A stretch of DNA of 64,000 nucleotides from Acanthosepion lycidas (GCA_963932145.1 OZ010572.1:77742049-77806048); one strand, 5' to 3'; shown: positions 9,888-21,442, numbered from the stretch's first letter. Made by a program: numbers and translations. Notes: generated by a model from the sequence alone, not told the origin.

Positions 9888-11278
9888 TTACATAGATAAA
9901 GTCCTTCGTAAAGTGTGGGCTGTACTTGTCAGAACAATTTTTTGTATCTCCTTGAGGCATGGACTTCCAGGAATCCCTTCAATTAGTCTACTGCAATCTT
10001 TTCCAACCAGTCTTAGGGCTCCAACTACAACAGGGATTGTTGATGTTCCCATATGCCACATTTTCGAGATTTCTATTTCAAGGTCCTTGTATTTTGACAT
10101 CTTTTTGAATATCTTCAAAGATACATTGCAGTCAGCAGGGACTGCCATATCAATAAGGAGGCACCGTTTTTGTTTGTGGTCTTTAATAACAATATCTGGG
10201 CGGTTGGCTTTGATTGTTCTGTCAGTGTGTATTGTGGAGTCTCATAGAATTGTAACAGCTCCTATCTCCGTAACCGGGTCTGAGTTGTGTTCATACCAGT
10301 TTCTTTCTGTTTCCTTCCCGTAGAAGTTGCAGATTTTCCAGTGCAGATATTGGCCCACTCTGTCATGTCGGGTTTTATATTCAGTGGGTGCCAACATCGT
10401 GCAACCTGATACAAGATGATCAATCGTTTCTGGATATTTATCACAGAATCTGCATTTTGGGCTGACACAATATTTTAGTATATGTGCTTGATAATTCCTA
10501 GTTAGCAAGCATTGGTCCTGTGCAGCAAGGGATAAAACCTTCAGTTTCCGCTTTCAACCCTGCACTGCGTAGCCACTGATGGGTACGGGTTTTGTCTACA
10601 TCATCTTGTTTGGTACGGGCAGAGTATTGGCCATGAAGTGGTTTATCTTGCCATCGCTTCTGTATCTGGTCTGTTGCATTCGTCTTTGCTGTCTTTTTAA
10701 AGTATTTTGCAGTTTCAGCCGGTGTATTGTGCTGTAGTTGCATCTCTACGCCTATTTGAAACTCCATTTTGAATTTGTTGGCTTCTTTCATTACGGAGTA
10801 AAGACTCTTACTACTTTCATGTTCCTTGACGCATACCATCATCCAGTTTCTGTAGTTTCCAAGTATCTTTGGAGGCCAATTGTTGTAGTTTTGTAGGACA
10901 GTTCTAGTTGAACTAATCCTCTTCCTCCTTCGGATCTGGGCACATACAGACGATCAACATCAGCTTTGGGATGATGCATGGGATAGCAAGTGATAAGCTT
11001 TCTCGTTTTGGCGTCCATTCGCTTAATTTCAGCTATGGTCCAGTTAAGGACATTAAAGCTGTATTTCACCACTGGGGCAGCCAATGTGTTTATAGTTGAT
11101 ATTCTATTTTTTGAGTTTAGTTCAGTATTTAGTACCAGACGTACACGCCTGTATTACTCTTTTCTTATTTTTTCCTTCATTTGGGGGTGTTGTATGCCAT
11201 CTCCTTCGCTAATTCCTAGGTACTTATAAGCTTCATCATGCTCCAATTCCCTAATCTTTGTGACAAAATCTAAATCTA
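9888..11278 (-). pseudogene. Dong-like LINE ORF, thumb, CCHC finger and endonuclease
   Basis: Continues the protein in shifted frames. First comes DEAYKYLGISEGDGIQHPQM, then a TAA at 11154-11156, then RISTINTLAAPVVKYSFNVL..ADVDRLYVPRSEGGRGL (thumb). Frame changes lie near 10845 and 10520. CRFCDKYPETIDHLVSGC is a C-x2-C-x8-H-x4-C finger. After a TGA at 10242-10244 come NRPDIVIKDHK and LLIDMAVPAD (RPD then Asp 14 residues later), matching the restriction-like endonuclease. The C terminus is IPVVVGALRLVGKDCSRLIEG. Confidence 0.85.
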
Positions 11279-12775
11279 TTAAGGTGTTTCTGTAATTCTA
11301 CCTTCCTTGAATGTTACTTTTGCACATTTATCTAATCCGAAGTCCATACCTATGTCGTCACTGAAGTATTTTACAATATTGAGGAAGCCTTTCAACTCAT
11401 TGTCGTCTTTGGCAAAGAGTTTGACATCATCCATGTAGAGTAGGTGATTGAATATTTTCTTATTTATTTTGTAACCATAGCTACTGTTCTTCAGTTCATG
11501 TGTAAGAGGGATTAAGGATAAACAAAACAGAAGGGGTGACAGAGAGTCTCCTTGAAAGATTCCATGTCGGATATTCAGACGGTTGGATATGACAGTGCCC
11601 CCGGTGTGACTAAGGTATAGTTTGGTGTTCCACATTCCCATGCTGTGCTTAAGGAAATTTAATACTACAGGGGAGACTTTGTACATTTCCAAAGTCTTAA
11701 GGATCCAAGAATGTGGAACACTATCAAAGGCTTTATGATAATCAATCCACGCTGCACTGAGATTTCTGCGTCGTCTCCTGCAATTTTCCAGGATCATTTT
11801 ATTTATCAGAAGTTGATCTTTGCAACCATATGAACCTCTTCTGCATCCCTTCTGTTCCAGTGGGAGAATGCTGTTTGTTTCGAAAAAGGAATAAGTTCGG
11901 TTCGTCAGTACAGACGTGATCAACTTATACGTTGTGGAGAGACATGTTATCGGTCTATAATTTTTCGGGTCGTCTGTTTCAGTTGTTTTTGGTATGAGGT
12001 ATGTAATACCTTCAGTAACCCATTCCAGGATTTTATTGGGATTATTTACAAGCGTTGATAATGTTTTTGCAAGAATTTCATGGGTAGATGAGAGATGATA
12101 CAGCCAGGAATTGGGCAACTTGTCATTTCCTGGGGATTTCCATTTTTGGGATTTCGTTAGACCTTGCCTAACATCATCTGTGGATATATTTTCCCATTCT
12201 TGCAGAGGTGTATCCAGCAGTCGTTCTTCTTCACGCCGTATCCATTCTGCATTTGGGTTATATTCCTTTGGGCTACTCCAAATATTTTCCCAAAATGTCT
12301 GCACATTATCAATCGATGGTGGCGTTTCGACATGTATAGGTGTTTTTCCAATTTCCCTGTAAAATTTCTGAAGATCTGTTCGGAATATTTTATTTTGGCG
12401 ATAGAACCTACAACGTTTTTCGTATCGTCTTGTTCTCTGTGCCTTTAGCTGAAGTTTCTGTTTCAGCATTTCCTTGATTGATGGAATATCAATTAGGGAT
12501 TTAATGCTATATTTCCGCTTGATCTTTTTGGATTTACGTGTGGAAATATTAGGGTTTCTGGTGAGCTCATCTAATATAGAAAGCTCACATCTGATTTGTT
12601 TTATTTCTCGTATCAGTTTGGTTTTCCAAGCTAGTTCTCTGTGTCTGTTAATTTTATTTATTGTCTTGACCCCAAACTTCCGAGTCGCTGCTAGAGCTGT
12701 TGCGTATATGACGTTGTTAACTTCTGTGATGTTTCCCGGTGGTTTATCTGTTAACAGTGTTTCCAGGGCGGCATT
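11279..12775 (-). pseudogene. Dong-like LINE ORF, reverse transcriptase
   Basis: Open from the TAG at 12773 to a stop at 11279. RT landmarks in order: KSPGNDKLPNSWL, ITYLIPKT..DDPKNYRPI, EQKGCRRGSYGCKDQLLINK, AAWIDYHKAFDSVPHSW (motif A Asp), HGIFQGDSLSPLLFCLSL (motif B) and HLLYMDDVKLFAKD (motif C YMDD, catalytic pair). The fingers and palm look intact. A frame change near 11280 breaks the link to the thumb. The enzyme would prime cDNA at the cleaved target. Confidence 0.9.
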
Positions 12776-13564
12776 CTATATTTTCACGATGTGCTTGTTG
12801 GAATTCGTCATTAGGATTTTCGGGAGCTGGTCTCTCTCTGACAATTGTATGAAAGTTACTCTGCTGAGTACTTGGATGACGTCATTTTTCGCTTCGGTGA
12901 TTTCAGCTTCGTGGTTTTCAAGGAATTCTAACTTAATGTACCTGGAGTTATCTTCAGTAACAATTTCTGGAGAACTGCAGGTTGTGTCTAAGGTAGAGTC
13001 TTGGGTTTCATTTCCTGGGAGATTATTTATTATTTCTTTCGCTTTAGCGTCCACCTCATCCTCTGTCGCATTCCTTATTTCTACATTCGTCTCAATAGAG
13101 TTTGAGTGATGGGTCATAGTATTTTGTCTTATATCTAATTTTATCTTATCTATTTCTACCTTTGAGAGTCTGTTGTTTCGCATGATATCCCTACGGACAT
13201 TGGCAAGCATGTTTGGATTGAGGTTAGGTCTTATATCGTTTCCCACCATACTTCTCCATATTTGGTATGTTTGATTGGTGGTGTTCTTTGCTGGGTTTTC
13301 GAGTGCAGTGAAGAAGGATGTCATGACTTCTCGATACTCTTCGCGGCTCCATTTCGTTCGTTTACTTTTTACTAGTCGATTTGGTATTGAGTCACTTGGT
13401 CCAAGGTTGGCGATAATCCGGGTTTGGTGACCTAGTGTCTCTTCGTGTGTGGAAGAGTTTGTTCCAGTGACAGACTTTTCGTCCTCAGACTGGTTCCTCT
13501 CTGAGGGACGCGGCCCTTGTTGTCCCGGTTGACGACCGATCTGGTATGAAATATTCGTATTCAT
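12776..13564 (-). pseudogene. Dong-like LINE ORF, N-terminal part with Myb-like motif
   Basis: 263 codons from ATG at 13564 to a TAG at 12773-12775. The N terminus is polar and disordered. Around residues 66-105, RTKWSREEYREVMTSFF followed by TYQIWR and later NVRRDIMRNNRLSKVEIDKI resembles the Myb/SANT-like DNA-binding segment at the start of R2/R4-group proteins, where it helps target-site recognition. The frame continues past the TAG without shift into the RT part, so the break is one nonsense codon. The codons after it (NAALETLLTDKPPGN...) are clearly coding. Confidence 0.75.
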
Positions 13565-13840
13565 TGAAATTGGTAGAGATGCGTTTTAACCATGACCGCC
13601 AACGGGTAATCATGTTCAGATTACCAGCTTTAGGACGAGTCTCGAAGAAGGTCCAAGAGCACGCCCAGACAATGAGATTGTGGGTTTATTAATATATCGA
13701 AGTTAGAATAGTTCATAATAGTGTATGGTATTCAGTGGGGTAGATAATACTAAGTTTTAGTATAAGTCCGAGTGACCACTCCAAGGGGTATAATTAGATT
13801 TTAGTATATAGACATAAAAAAAAAGAAAGAAGGTGAATTG

Positions 13841-14060
13841 CATGGCACATGTGACTTTCCACAAATGTTCAATTTTCCGTCGCCAACGACAGATACTTAT
13901 CAAATTTTATGGGGTAGGCTGGACTTATACTACAGATTGGTAGGGGGGAATATCAAAGAATTCATTCAACAAAGGGGTAGGAGCAAGGGAATAAAAGTTA
14001 AACTTTTCCGGTCATCTCTCAACCTACTAGCCGCTAAAAGATATATTTTTAAATTTTCAC
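13841..14060 (+). repeat. 220-bp direct repeat, copy 1
   Basis: GCATGGCACATGTGACTTTC to TATATTTTTAAATTTT, about 95% identical to 14532-14752. It sits just upstream (minus-strand sense) of the full LINE. It has no TG...CA ends and no coding signal. Confidence 0.9.
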
Positions 14061-14178
14061 TCGAGATGATAGTCAAAGGGCAGAGCATTGTAGGAAAATT
14101 ACACCTGTAGCCATGAAAAAACAAAAACAAATATAATACAATGTGATCCCTGTCAATGCGGATACATACACATGTACA

Positions 14179-14218
<40 letters not shown>

Positions 14219-14531
14219 GTATATATGTAGAGAGAGAGAGAGAGAGAGAGATATTAGCAAACTGGTACATATACACGCACCGACAGAGATATGGGATGCC
14301 TAGGGTAAGAGAAAAAATTTTAAAAGAAAGAGAAAAATGGATACGGATGTCCGCTTAAGGTCAGGGGGAGGGCTTAAAAATTGAAATACAAGTTAAAAAA
14401 AAAAAAAGAGGAGAGAAAAGGGAACTGAAAAGAAAGGAATTAACTTGAGTCAATGGGATTTAGAATCATATCAAACTACAGGAAAAGTATAATTCAAAGA
14501 TGCTACATTTACCATTTCTTACAATTTCGGA
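14061..14531. other. Spacer between the 220-bp repeats
   Basis: Contains (CT)n(TA)n(GA)n at about 14180-14252, where (CT)n and (GA)n are mutually inverted and can fold back, and a purine-rich stretch near 14390-14440. No gene seen. Confidence 0.6.
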
Positions 14532-14752
14532 GCATGGCACAAGTGACTTTCCACAAATGTTCAATTTTCCGTCGCCAACGACAGATACTTATCAAATTTT
14601 ATGGGGTAGGCTGGACTTATACTACAGATTGGTAGGGGGGGGAATATCGAAGAATTCATTCAACAAAGGGGTAGGAGCAAGGGAATAAGTTATACTTTTC
14701 CGGTCATCTCTCAACCTACTTGCCGCTAAAAGATATATTTTTAAATTTTAGA
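14532..14752 (+). repeat. 220-bp direct repeat, copy 2
   Basis: Near-identical to 13841-14060. Its right edge is only a few bases from the tail of LINE copy D (14758), so copy D may have inserted at, or truncated, its end. Confidence 0.9.
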
Positions 14753-14754
14753 TA

Positions 14755-14756
<2 letters not shown>

Positions 14757-14803
<47 letters not shown>

Positions 14804-15783
14804 TCCTTTGATTTCTAGTATATACTCATTTCTTTTCGGGTTCCGACCAGAGACCTAATGTCAGAAATGGCATCAAGACATGTTCCCCTGAGCAGTTTAA
14901 AGAATTACACATATTTTACATAGATAAAGCCCTACGTAAGGTGTAGTCTGTACTTGTGAAAACATATTTTTATTTTTTTAATGCATGGGCTCTCAGGTGT
15001 CCTTTCAATGAGTATATCAGAATCTTTTCTAATAAGTCTGAATGCTCTAACTATAACTAGAATTGTTGATGTCATCATGTACCACAATTTTGAGACTTCG
15101 ATTTCAAGGGCCTTGTATTTTTGATAGTTTTTTTTCAAGGTCTTTAAAGATACATTGCAGTCTGCAGAGACTGTCATGCCAATAAGAAGGCGCATTTTGT
15201 CTTTGCGGCCTCTAATCACAGTGTCAGGGGGATTAGCTTTGATTGTTCTGTTTCTGTGTCTTGTAAAGTCCCATAAGATTGTAGCAGGTCGTATCTCCCT
15301 AACCGGCTCTGGGTGGTGTTCATACCAATTTCTTACTGTTTCCTTCTCGTAAAAGTTGCATATTTTCCAGTGAATATATTGGCCGACTGTATCATGCCGA
15401 GTTTTATATTCAGTGGATGCTAACACTGTGCAACCTGATAAAAGACAGTCATTTTTTTTTTTTGATATTTATCACAGAATCTGCATTGAGGGTTAACACA
15501 ATTTTATGTTTGCTTGTAATTTCTAGTTATCAAACATTGGTCATGTGCATCAAGAATAAAACCTTCGATTTGAGCTTTTAACCCTGCACTAGGTAGCCAC
15601 TTATGGGTTTGTTTGGTATGGTCAGATTATTGATCGTGAAGCAATTTCTTGCCATCGTTTAGGTATCTGGTCGGTTGCATTTGCTTTTACATTCATTTTT
15701 AAGTATTTTTCAGATACAGTCGGTGTATTATGCTTTACTTGCACCCATTTGAAACTCCATTTTGAACATGTTCGCTTCCTTTA
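14757..15783 (-). mobile_element. Dong/R4-like LINE, 5'-truncated (copy D)
   Basis: Minus-strand copy with a clean (TTA)n tail at 14758-14802, 3' UTR motif GACCAGAGACCTAATGTC on +, and coding relics of the endonuclease (NPPDTVIRGRKDKMRLLIG, VSADCNVSLKTLKK) and finger region. It extends 5' to the equivalent of about 10795 in copy C. Its 5' edge abuts the (ATT)n tail of copy E directly. It is more diverged than copy E. Confidence 0.88.
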
Positions 15784-16521
15784 TATTATTATTATTATTA
15801 TTATTATCATTTTTATTTTCTTTGCTTTCTGGCGTTTACACATTTCTTTCCGGGTCCCACCCAGGGACCTAAGGTTAGAAATGGCATCATGACACTTTTC
15901 ACTGACAAAAAAAAAATTACAATAATATATAAAATAATTACATAGATAGAGCCCTTCGTAAAGTGTAGGCTGTACTTGTCAGAACAATTTTTTGTATCTC
16001 CTTGAGGCATGGGCTTCCAGGAATCCCTGCAATTAGTCTACTGCAATCTTTTCCAACCAGTCCTAGGGCTCCAACTACAACAGGGATTGTTGATGTTCCC
16101 ATATGCCACATTTTCGAGACCTCTATTTCAAGGTCCTTGTATTTTGACATCTTTTTGAATATCTTCAAAAATACATTGCAGTCAGCAGGAACTGCCATAT
16201 CAATAAGGAGGCACCGTTTTTGTTTGTGGTCTTTAATAACAATATCTGGTCGGTTGGCCTTGATTGTTCTGTCAGTGTGAATTGTGTAGTCCCATAGAAT
16301 TGTAACAGGTCCTATCTCCGTAACTGGGTCTGGGTGGTGTTGGTACCAGTTTCTTTCAGTTTCCTTCCCGTAGAAGTTGCAGATTTTCCAGTGCAGATAT
16401 TGGCCCACTCTGTCATGTCGGGTTTTATATTCAGTGGGTGCCAACATCGTGCAACCTGATACAAGATGATCAATCGTTTCTGGATATTTATCACAGAATC
16501 TGCATTTTGGGCTGACAAAAT
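15784..16521 (-). mobile_element. Dong/R4-like LINE, 5'-truncated (copy E)
   Basis: Minus-strand copy, very close to copy C. From the 5' edge it encodes CRFCDKYPETIDHLVSGC (intact finger), HWKICNFYGKETERNWYQHH, ILWDYTIHTDRTIKANRPDI (this copy keeps the Trp codon lost in copy C) and VIKDHKQKRCLLIDMAVPAD, then the family C terminus, all in one frame. The endonuclease part therefore looks intact, but the copy lacks the RT. The tail is (ATT)n at 15784-15808. The 5' end abuts the long (ATT)n tail of copy F. Confidence 0.92.
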
Positions 16522-16529
16522 TATTATTA

Positions 16530-16598
<69 letters not shown>

Positions 16599-17025
16599 CC
16601 TTTGATTTCTGTTGCGTGCACATTTCCTTCCGGGTCCAAACCAGAAAGCTAAGGTCAGAAATGGCATCATTACATTTTCCACTGTTCATTTATGTACAAA
16701 AACAAAACAAAAAAGATTACACATATTTTACATAGAAAAAAAACAACACTTCGTAATGTGTGAGCTGTACTTGTGAGTACAATTGTTTGTATTTCGTCAC
16801 GGCATGGACTTCAAGGAATCTCTTCATTGAGTCCATGGGAACCTTTCCCAATCAACCTGAGTTCTCCAACTACAAATGGAATTATTGATGTCCTCATGCG
16901 CCACATGGTTTAGATATCCATTTCAAGAACCTTGTATTTTGATAGTTTTTAAAGATCTTCAAAGATACATTACAATCTGCAGGAAATGCTATGCCAATAA
17001 GAAAGCACGTTCTCTTCTTCTTGTC

Positions 17026-17026
<1 letters not shown>
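16521..17026 (-). mobile_element. Dong/R4-like LINE, 5'-truncated (copy F)
   Basis: Short, diverged minus-strand copy. Its tail is the long (ATT)n at 16521-16597. The 3' UTR and C-terminal coding relic follow (on + CAACCTGAGTTCTCCAACTA, AAAGATACATTACAATCTGC). It stops matching at 17026, exactly where another (ATT)n tract (17026-17070) begins. Confidence 0.85.

Positions 17027-17070
<44 letters not shown>
17026..17070. repeat. (ATT)n microsatellite
   Basis: Fifteen or so ATT units at the 5' edge of LINE copy F, with no LINE body beyond it. It may be the original target tract of the array. Confidence 0.95.
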
Positions 17071-17072
<2 letters not shown>

Positions 17073-17179
17073 TACCAACCATTCTTAATTCTTACTTTTT
17101 TATTTCATTTATCTCCCGTATTTCCAACACAATATGCTTATTTCTTTCTGAAATTCTGAGAAGAGGAGTTACATTTAGG

Positions 17180-17650
17180 ATTAATGTCCATATGTTCTTG
17201 TTATTATCTCAACGTTTCGGCCTTCTTCAGGTATCTGTCGATCGGTGTAATCTTCAGGATATTTCGAACTGAAAATTTTAATTAATCTACGTGACATACG
17301 TTCAGCTGTTCATGCCTAGATATATCGTTTCTTACTTCTTTTATACTGATCACTCATTACAACTCTGTTTTTTTCCTATTAGTATACCAACAAATTGAAG
17401 AATAGTATAGGTATTGTGGGTAGTACAGAATAAGACTCAGTTTAAGCAGGAATTAGCAATAACTGACCAGTACTAAAAAGACAACAAGACGAGGTATTCC
17501 TAGACTTGGAAAGCAGAATGGGAACTATCTATTCGCGTTGATTGAATAAATGGTTAATTTCGAAGTTCCCTGAAGGTTATGTGGATCGACAGACGCTTGA
17601 AGAAGGTTAAAGAGCACAACGGTCGAAACGTTGTGATAATAACAACTTCG
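17180..17650. repeat. Inverted repeat pair with hammerhead-like core
   Basis: The segment 17185-17245, read on the minus strand (GATCGACAG, CTGAAGAAGGCCGAAACG, TTGAGATAATAAC), recurs on the plus strand at 17583-17645 (GATCGACAG, TTGAAGAAGG, GGTCGAAACGTTGTGATAATAAC). The left arm has lost about 17 bases between AAGG and CCGAAAC. The ~340 bp between the arms is unassigned. Confidence 0.7.
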
Positions 17651-17869
17651 ATGGAAACAATAGTTTGAATGTTAGTAATATCTTTTTTTTATTATTTTAT
17701 CACGTTTCAGTTTCTTGATTTTTTAGCCTCTCCTAATTCTATTTCTTCTTTCACTCAAATTATTTTTGTACATAGTTTTTTTCTTGTTCTCAGGCATTTT
17801 GTTTATATCCATTTTAATGTCCTTTAAAGTCTTTTTTCTTTGCAATTTCTCACCCAACACAATGTCTAA

Positions 17870-18260
17870 ATGACGCTCAAGTTAGGTTAGTGAATCAGGA
17901 TGTAAGGGTTTATAGGGAAGAAACAAAGATTGCATATTATGAGGATACGTAGAATAGATAACTGTTGACCCTCAACTTGAAACGGTTAAGATTTTAGTGA
18001 GCAAATTAGCATCCTCTAGCGAGTTCCTGTGATATTGCAAATGTTCTTGATGGAAGCTCTCTGAGTTATCAGTGGAATATGACGGGTGTGAAGATGAATC
18101 GACTCAGTGGACGTGGCATGGCGGGTCCTAGCTCTGATGGTCTGGTATGGTGGAACCAAGGAACATCTACCATAAAAAATAATAACAAAAGAGCAAAAAA
18201 GCTATCAACGTTTCGTCTGTAGGTACTAGGTTAAAGGTGAAAAACGATTCATAACCCACT
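17870..18260. repeat. Dispersed repeat family 3, copy 1
   Basis: Shares a pattern of blocks with 23725-24090, 41700-42080 and 52290-52640: GATAACTGTTGACCCTCAAC, GTGGAACCAAGGAAC and AACGTTTCGTCTGTAGG. It is probably a retroelement tail but no protein is recognisable. Confidence 0.45.
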
Positions 18261-18293
18261 AGGCCGCGCAAAAAGTTTTGAACTCGGTCGAGT

Positions 18294-20014
18294 CTATACC
18301 ATTTCAAGTTCAATTCGAGACTAATCAAAGTCATTTTGGGGCTAAACAAGTCTATAATGAAATAGTCAAGTTTAAAATGGTATAGTCAAATTCAAAATGG
18401 GACATAGCAAATTCCAAATGGGATAGTCAAATTAAAATGGCTTGTATCAAATTCAAAATGGAATAGATAAATAGTTAAATCGGAATATAGCAAATTCAAA
18501 ATAGAATAGTCAAATTGAAGATGGGACGAAGTAGATTCAAAATGAAATAGTCAAATTCAAAATGGAATAGTCACATTCAAAATGAAATAGTCAAATTCAA
18601 AATAGGACATAGCAAATTCAAAATGGGATAGTTAAATTCAAGATGGAATGTAGCAGATTCAAAATGGAATAGTTAAATTTAAATCGGTATATAGCAAATT
18701 CAAAATAGAATAGTCAAAATCAAAATAGGACTAGGCAGATTCAAAATGAAATAGTCAGATTCAAAATGGAATAAGCAAATTTGATTTGTGACTCAGCAAG
18801 TTCAAAAAGGATCATGCAAATTCAATTTGGGACTGAGCAATTATTTTGCTAAAAAAGACTTTAAAATCAAATATTTTCATGATAAAATAATAATGTTCAA
18901 CTAAACTTTACTGTTGAAATGTTTTATCTTCTAGGAGCAATCAAGAAAATTCATGGAAGGTGTAAGTTTTTTGAATGCAACTTTTAGCGCTTAAAAATCT
19001 CTCACTATACCTATCTTTTTCAAACTTTGTCTTGATATATGCATTCAGTATTTCCTTGCTGCTTTTTCTTAGGACTTTCATGATTTGCTCTGTTGTCCCC
19101 CAAATCATTTCATTTTGGATAACTCTCTCTTGTTCTCTCTTTTTTAACTGAAAGAAAGAAATGGATAGACTGTAGTCTATCCACCACTTTCTTTCTTCTT
19201 CTCTTCTCCCTGATTGTCTTACAAATGAAAGTGCCAGAAACTCTAACTTTGTTACAAATTTATCCGTTCAAGAATAGCCTCTTGTAAGGAAATACTTGTA
19301 AAATCTACGCAACGCTGTGCTCCGATTTTGAATTATCTGATTTACCGCCCAGTTGATTTTTTTTAATCCATGATATTTGTTTATTGAAACGCACAGATAA
19401 GTTCGAAACACTGTCGCATAAGGAATCTGCTTAGTGCCAATTCAAACTTGCTTATTTCATTATGAATTTGCATCGTTCCAAATCAAACTTGCTTATTTCA
19501 TTTGAAATTTGCTACGTCACATTCTGAACATGGCTATTTCATTTTGAATTTCTACGTCCCATTTTGAACTTGGCTATTTCATTTTGAATTTTCTACGTCC
19601 CATTTTGAACTTGGCTATTTCATTTTGAATTTTCTACGTCCCATTTTGAACTTGGCTATTTCATTTTGAATTTTCTACGTCCCATTTTGAACTTGGCTAT
19701 TTCATTTTGAATTTTCTACGTCCCATTCTGAACTTGCTAGATTCCATTCTGAACTTGGCTATTTCATTCTGAACATGGCTATTTCATTTTGAATTTGCTA
19801 CGTTCCATTCTGAACTTGCTACATTCCATTCTGAACTTGGTTATTTCATTCTGAACTTGGCTATTTCATTTTGAATTTGCTACGTTCCATTCTGAACTTG
19901 CTAAATTCCATTCTGAACTTGGTTATTTCATTTTGAACTTGGCTATTTCATTTGGAATTTGCTTAGTCCCAAAATGACTTTGATCAGTCCCAAATTGAAC
20001 TTGAAATAGTATAG
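18294..20014. mobile_element. Foldback-like element with minisatellite inverted arms
   Basis: The two ends are inverted copies: CTATACCATTTCAAGTTCAA at the left and, reverse-complemented, CTATACTATTTCAAGTTCAA at the right, followed on both sides by ...GACT.ATCAAAGTCATTTTGG. Each arm is then an array of ~20-bp units (AATTCAAAATGG + AATAGTCA or GACATAGCA): left 18294-18840, right 19430-20014 in inverse orientation. Long inverted arms of short tandem repeats around a central segment (18841-19429) define foldback elements such as Drosophila FB. No transposase is seen in the centre, so it looks non-autonomous. Confidence 0.65.
19540..19750. repeat. Homogenised 41-bp minisatellite inside the right arm
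   Basis: About five near-identical 41-bp dimers of TTCTACGTCCCATTTTGAAC + TTGGCTATTTCATTTTGAAT. They are far more uniform than the left arm, so this part was expanded recently. Confidence 0.85.
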
Positions 20015-20019
20015 AAAGT

Positions 20020-21280
20020 TATAACTGGGCAGCTCCGGCTCTGGTGTGACAGAAATACAATATTTGGGGGTCTGATCCAGCTCCTATAGAAATAGCGCAT
20101 GGGAGGCGGAATTAAGTACGTTATGAAGTTGAAGTGCGAAGTGTATTTTTCCTACGTCTTTAACGATGGAACGTATATGCTAGTCTATTTATTTTCTCGC
20201 GTTATGCTCGTCTTCTTTCAAATAATACATATTTTATTCTTTTCTTTTCTCTGTATAACTCTTCCCTCCCCCGTTTTCTCATCTTTTATCCTATTTATTT
20301 GTTCTCTATTTGCCCCTTTTTTCAGCTCTTTTACATGTTTACGACTTTTGGCTGAAAATGCAGCCTTTTTTTGTAGCGCGTTTTTGTTATATTCGTTGAT
20401 ATTTTTAGGCTAATAAGCAATGCTTATAAACAAAGGAATGCCTCGTATGGTGACTGAATGCTACTGATTCCTTGACCTTTGACCAAAATAAATTTCACTA
20501 GAAAGTTCATAATCTGCGAAGTATGCTATTTATTTCCGTCTAAGCGCAAGAGGGAATGAAAATATCAAGTAAGCACAAAATTCAAACAGAATAAAGCTTC
20601 ACGATTCTTAAGAATAAAAGAAATAATAAAAATTAAAAGAAATAAAACAACTCATAGGAATTCAAAGATTGAAAAGCATTCATATTTAAGTAATAAAATT
20701 CGATGTGAAACTATAAAAGAACATAGAACAAAAATAAAGAGAATAAGAGATTACAAAAAGAGAAAATCGAAATTTTTAGTGGGAGAATGAAAGAATTAAA
20801 AACTGAGTAACTGTTCCGGTATATAAAAAAAAAGGTTAAGGTCCAGAATAAAAGGAGGAAAACAAAATTTATGGAATTAAAAAAAGTGTAAGAGAAAATA
20901 GTGCCAGAATAGAATAAGAGAATACAAAAGGAATAAAACAAGTTGCAAACAGAGATTATAGAATGGAGAAAAAATCAACGCGATAAGAACGTAGCAGAAT
21001 GAAGGCAACAGAACGATTGAATAAAGGTGTTAATGCAGAAAAAGTACAAAGCGGAATCGCAGTTTTGATTTGAAATATGAAGGACTCGATTGATTTTGGG
21101 TAGAGAATTTCATTGATTTGGGTAAATCAGAATTCAAACGTCATTGTAATATTAAAATAACCATACGTCTTTGCAAAGTTATTTCAATTTTAAACAAGCA
21201 TATTTTTTTCAATAGTTACATGTATATTTAGCCATTTCCTTAGTTTGAAAGTATTTAAACTGTTCTAAAATTCGCAATAT
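20020..21280. other. Unassigned AT-rich stretch
   Basis: T-rich open frames (for example 20099-20413 on plus and 20711-20941 on minus) are composition effects. No domain, terminal repeat or element recognised. Confidence 0.4.
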
Positions 21281-21284
21281 CGAA

Positions 21285-21287
21285 ATG

Positions 21288-21319
<32 letters not shown>

Positions 21320-21391
21320 ACGTTTATGCTATTATTCTGTCGGATTCAAATCGATATTTCATCTATAAATTACTCCAACTTACTCAAACAC

Positions 21392-21442
<51 letters not shown>

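Larger units (their letters stand above)
9757..13600 (-). mobile_element. Dong/R4-like LINE, near full length (copy C)
   Basis: A ~3.8 kb minus-strand non-LTR retrotransposon with, in order, a Myb/SANT-like N terminus, RT, CCHC finger, restriction-like endonuclease, 3' UTR and an (AAT)n tail (9756-9773). The layout (single ORF, RT before a C-terminal PD-D/E-XK-type nuclease) is that of the R2/R4/NeSL group. The YMDD RT box and trinucleotide tail fit the R4 clade, whose member Dong inserts in TAA repeats. It is inactive, with about six breaks. The 5' edge is uncertain: the first Met is at 13564 and 13565-13830 may be 5' UTR. Confidence 0.85.

Noticed and set aside
16535-16639. Poly-Asn protein start fused to the LINE endonuclease of copy E
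   Set aside because: The Asn run is the (AAT)n tail of copy F read through; the real coding starts at the truncated LINE body.
18294-20014. CRISPR-like array
   Set aside because: Repeats are contiguous, degenerate ~20-bp units without unique spacers in an animal genome.
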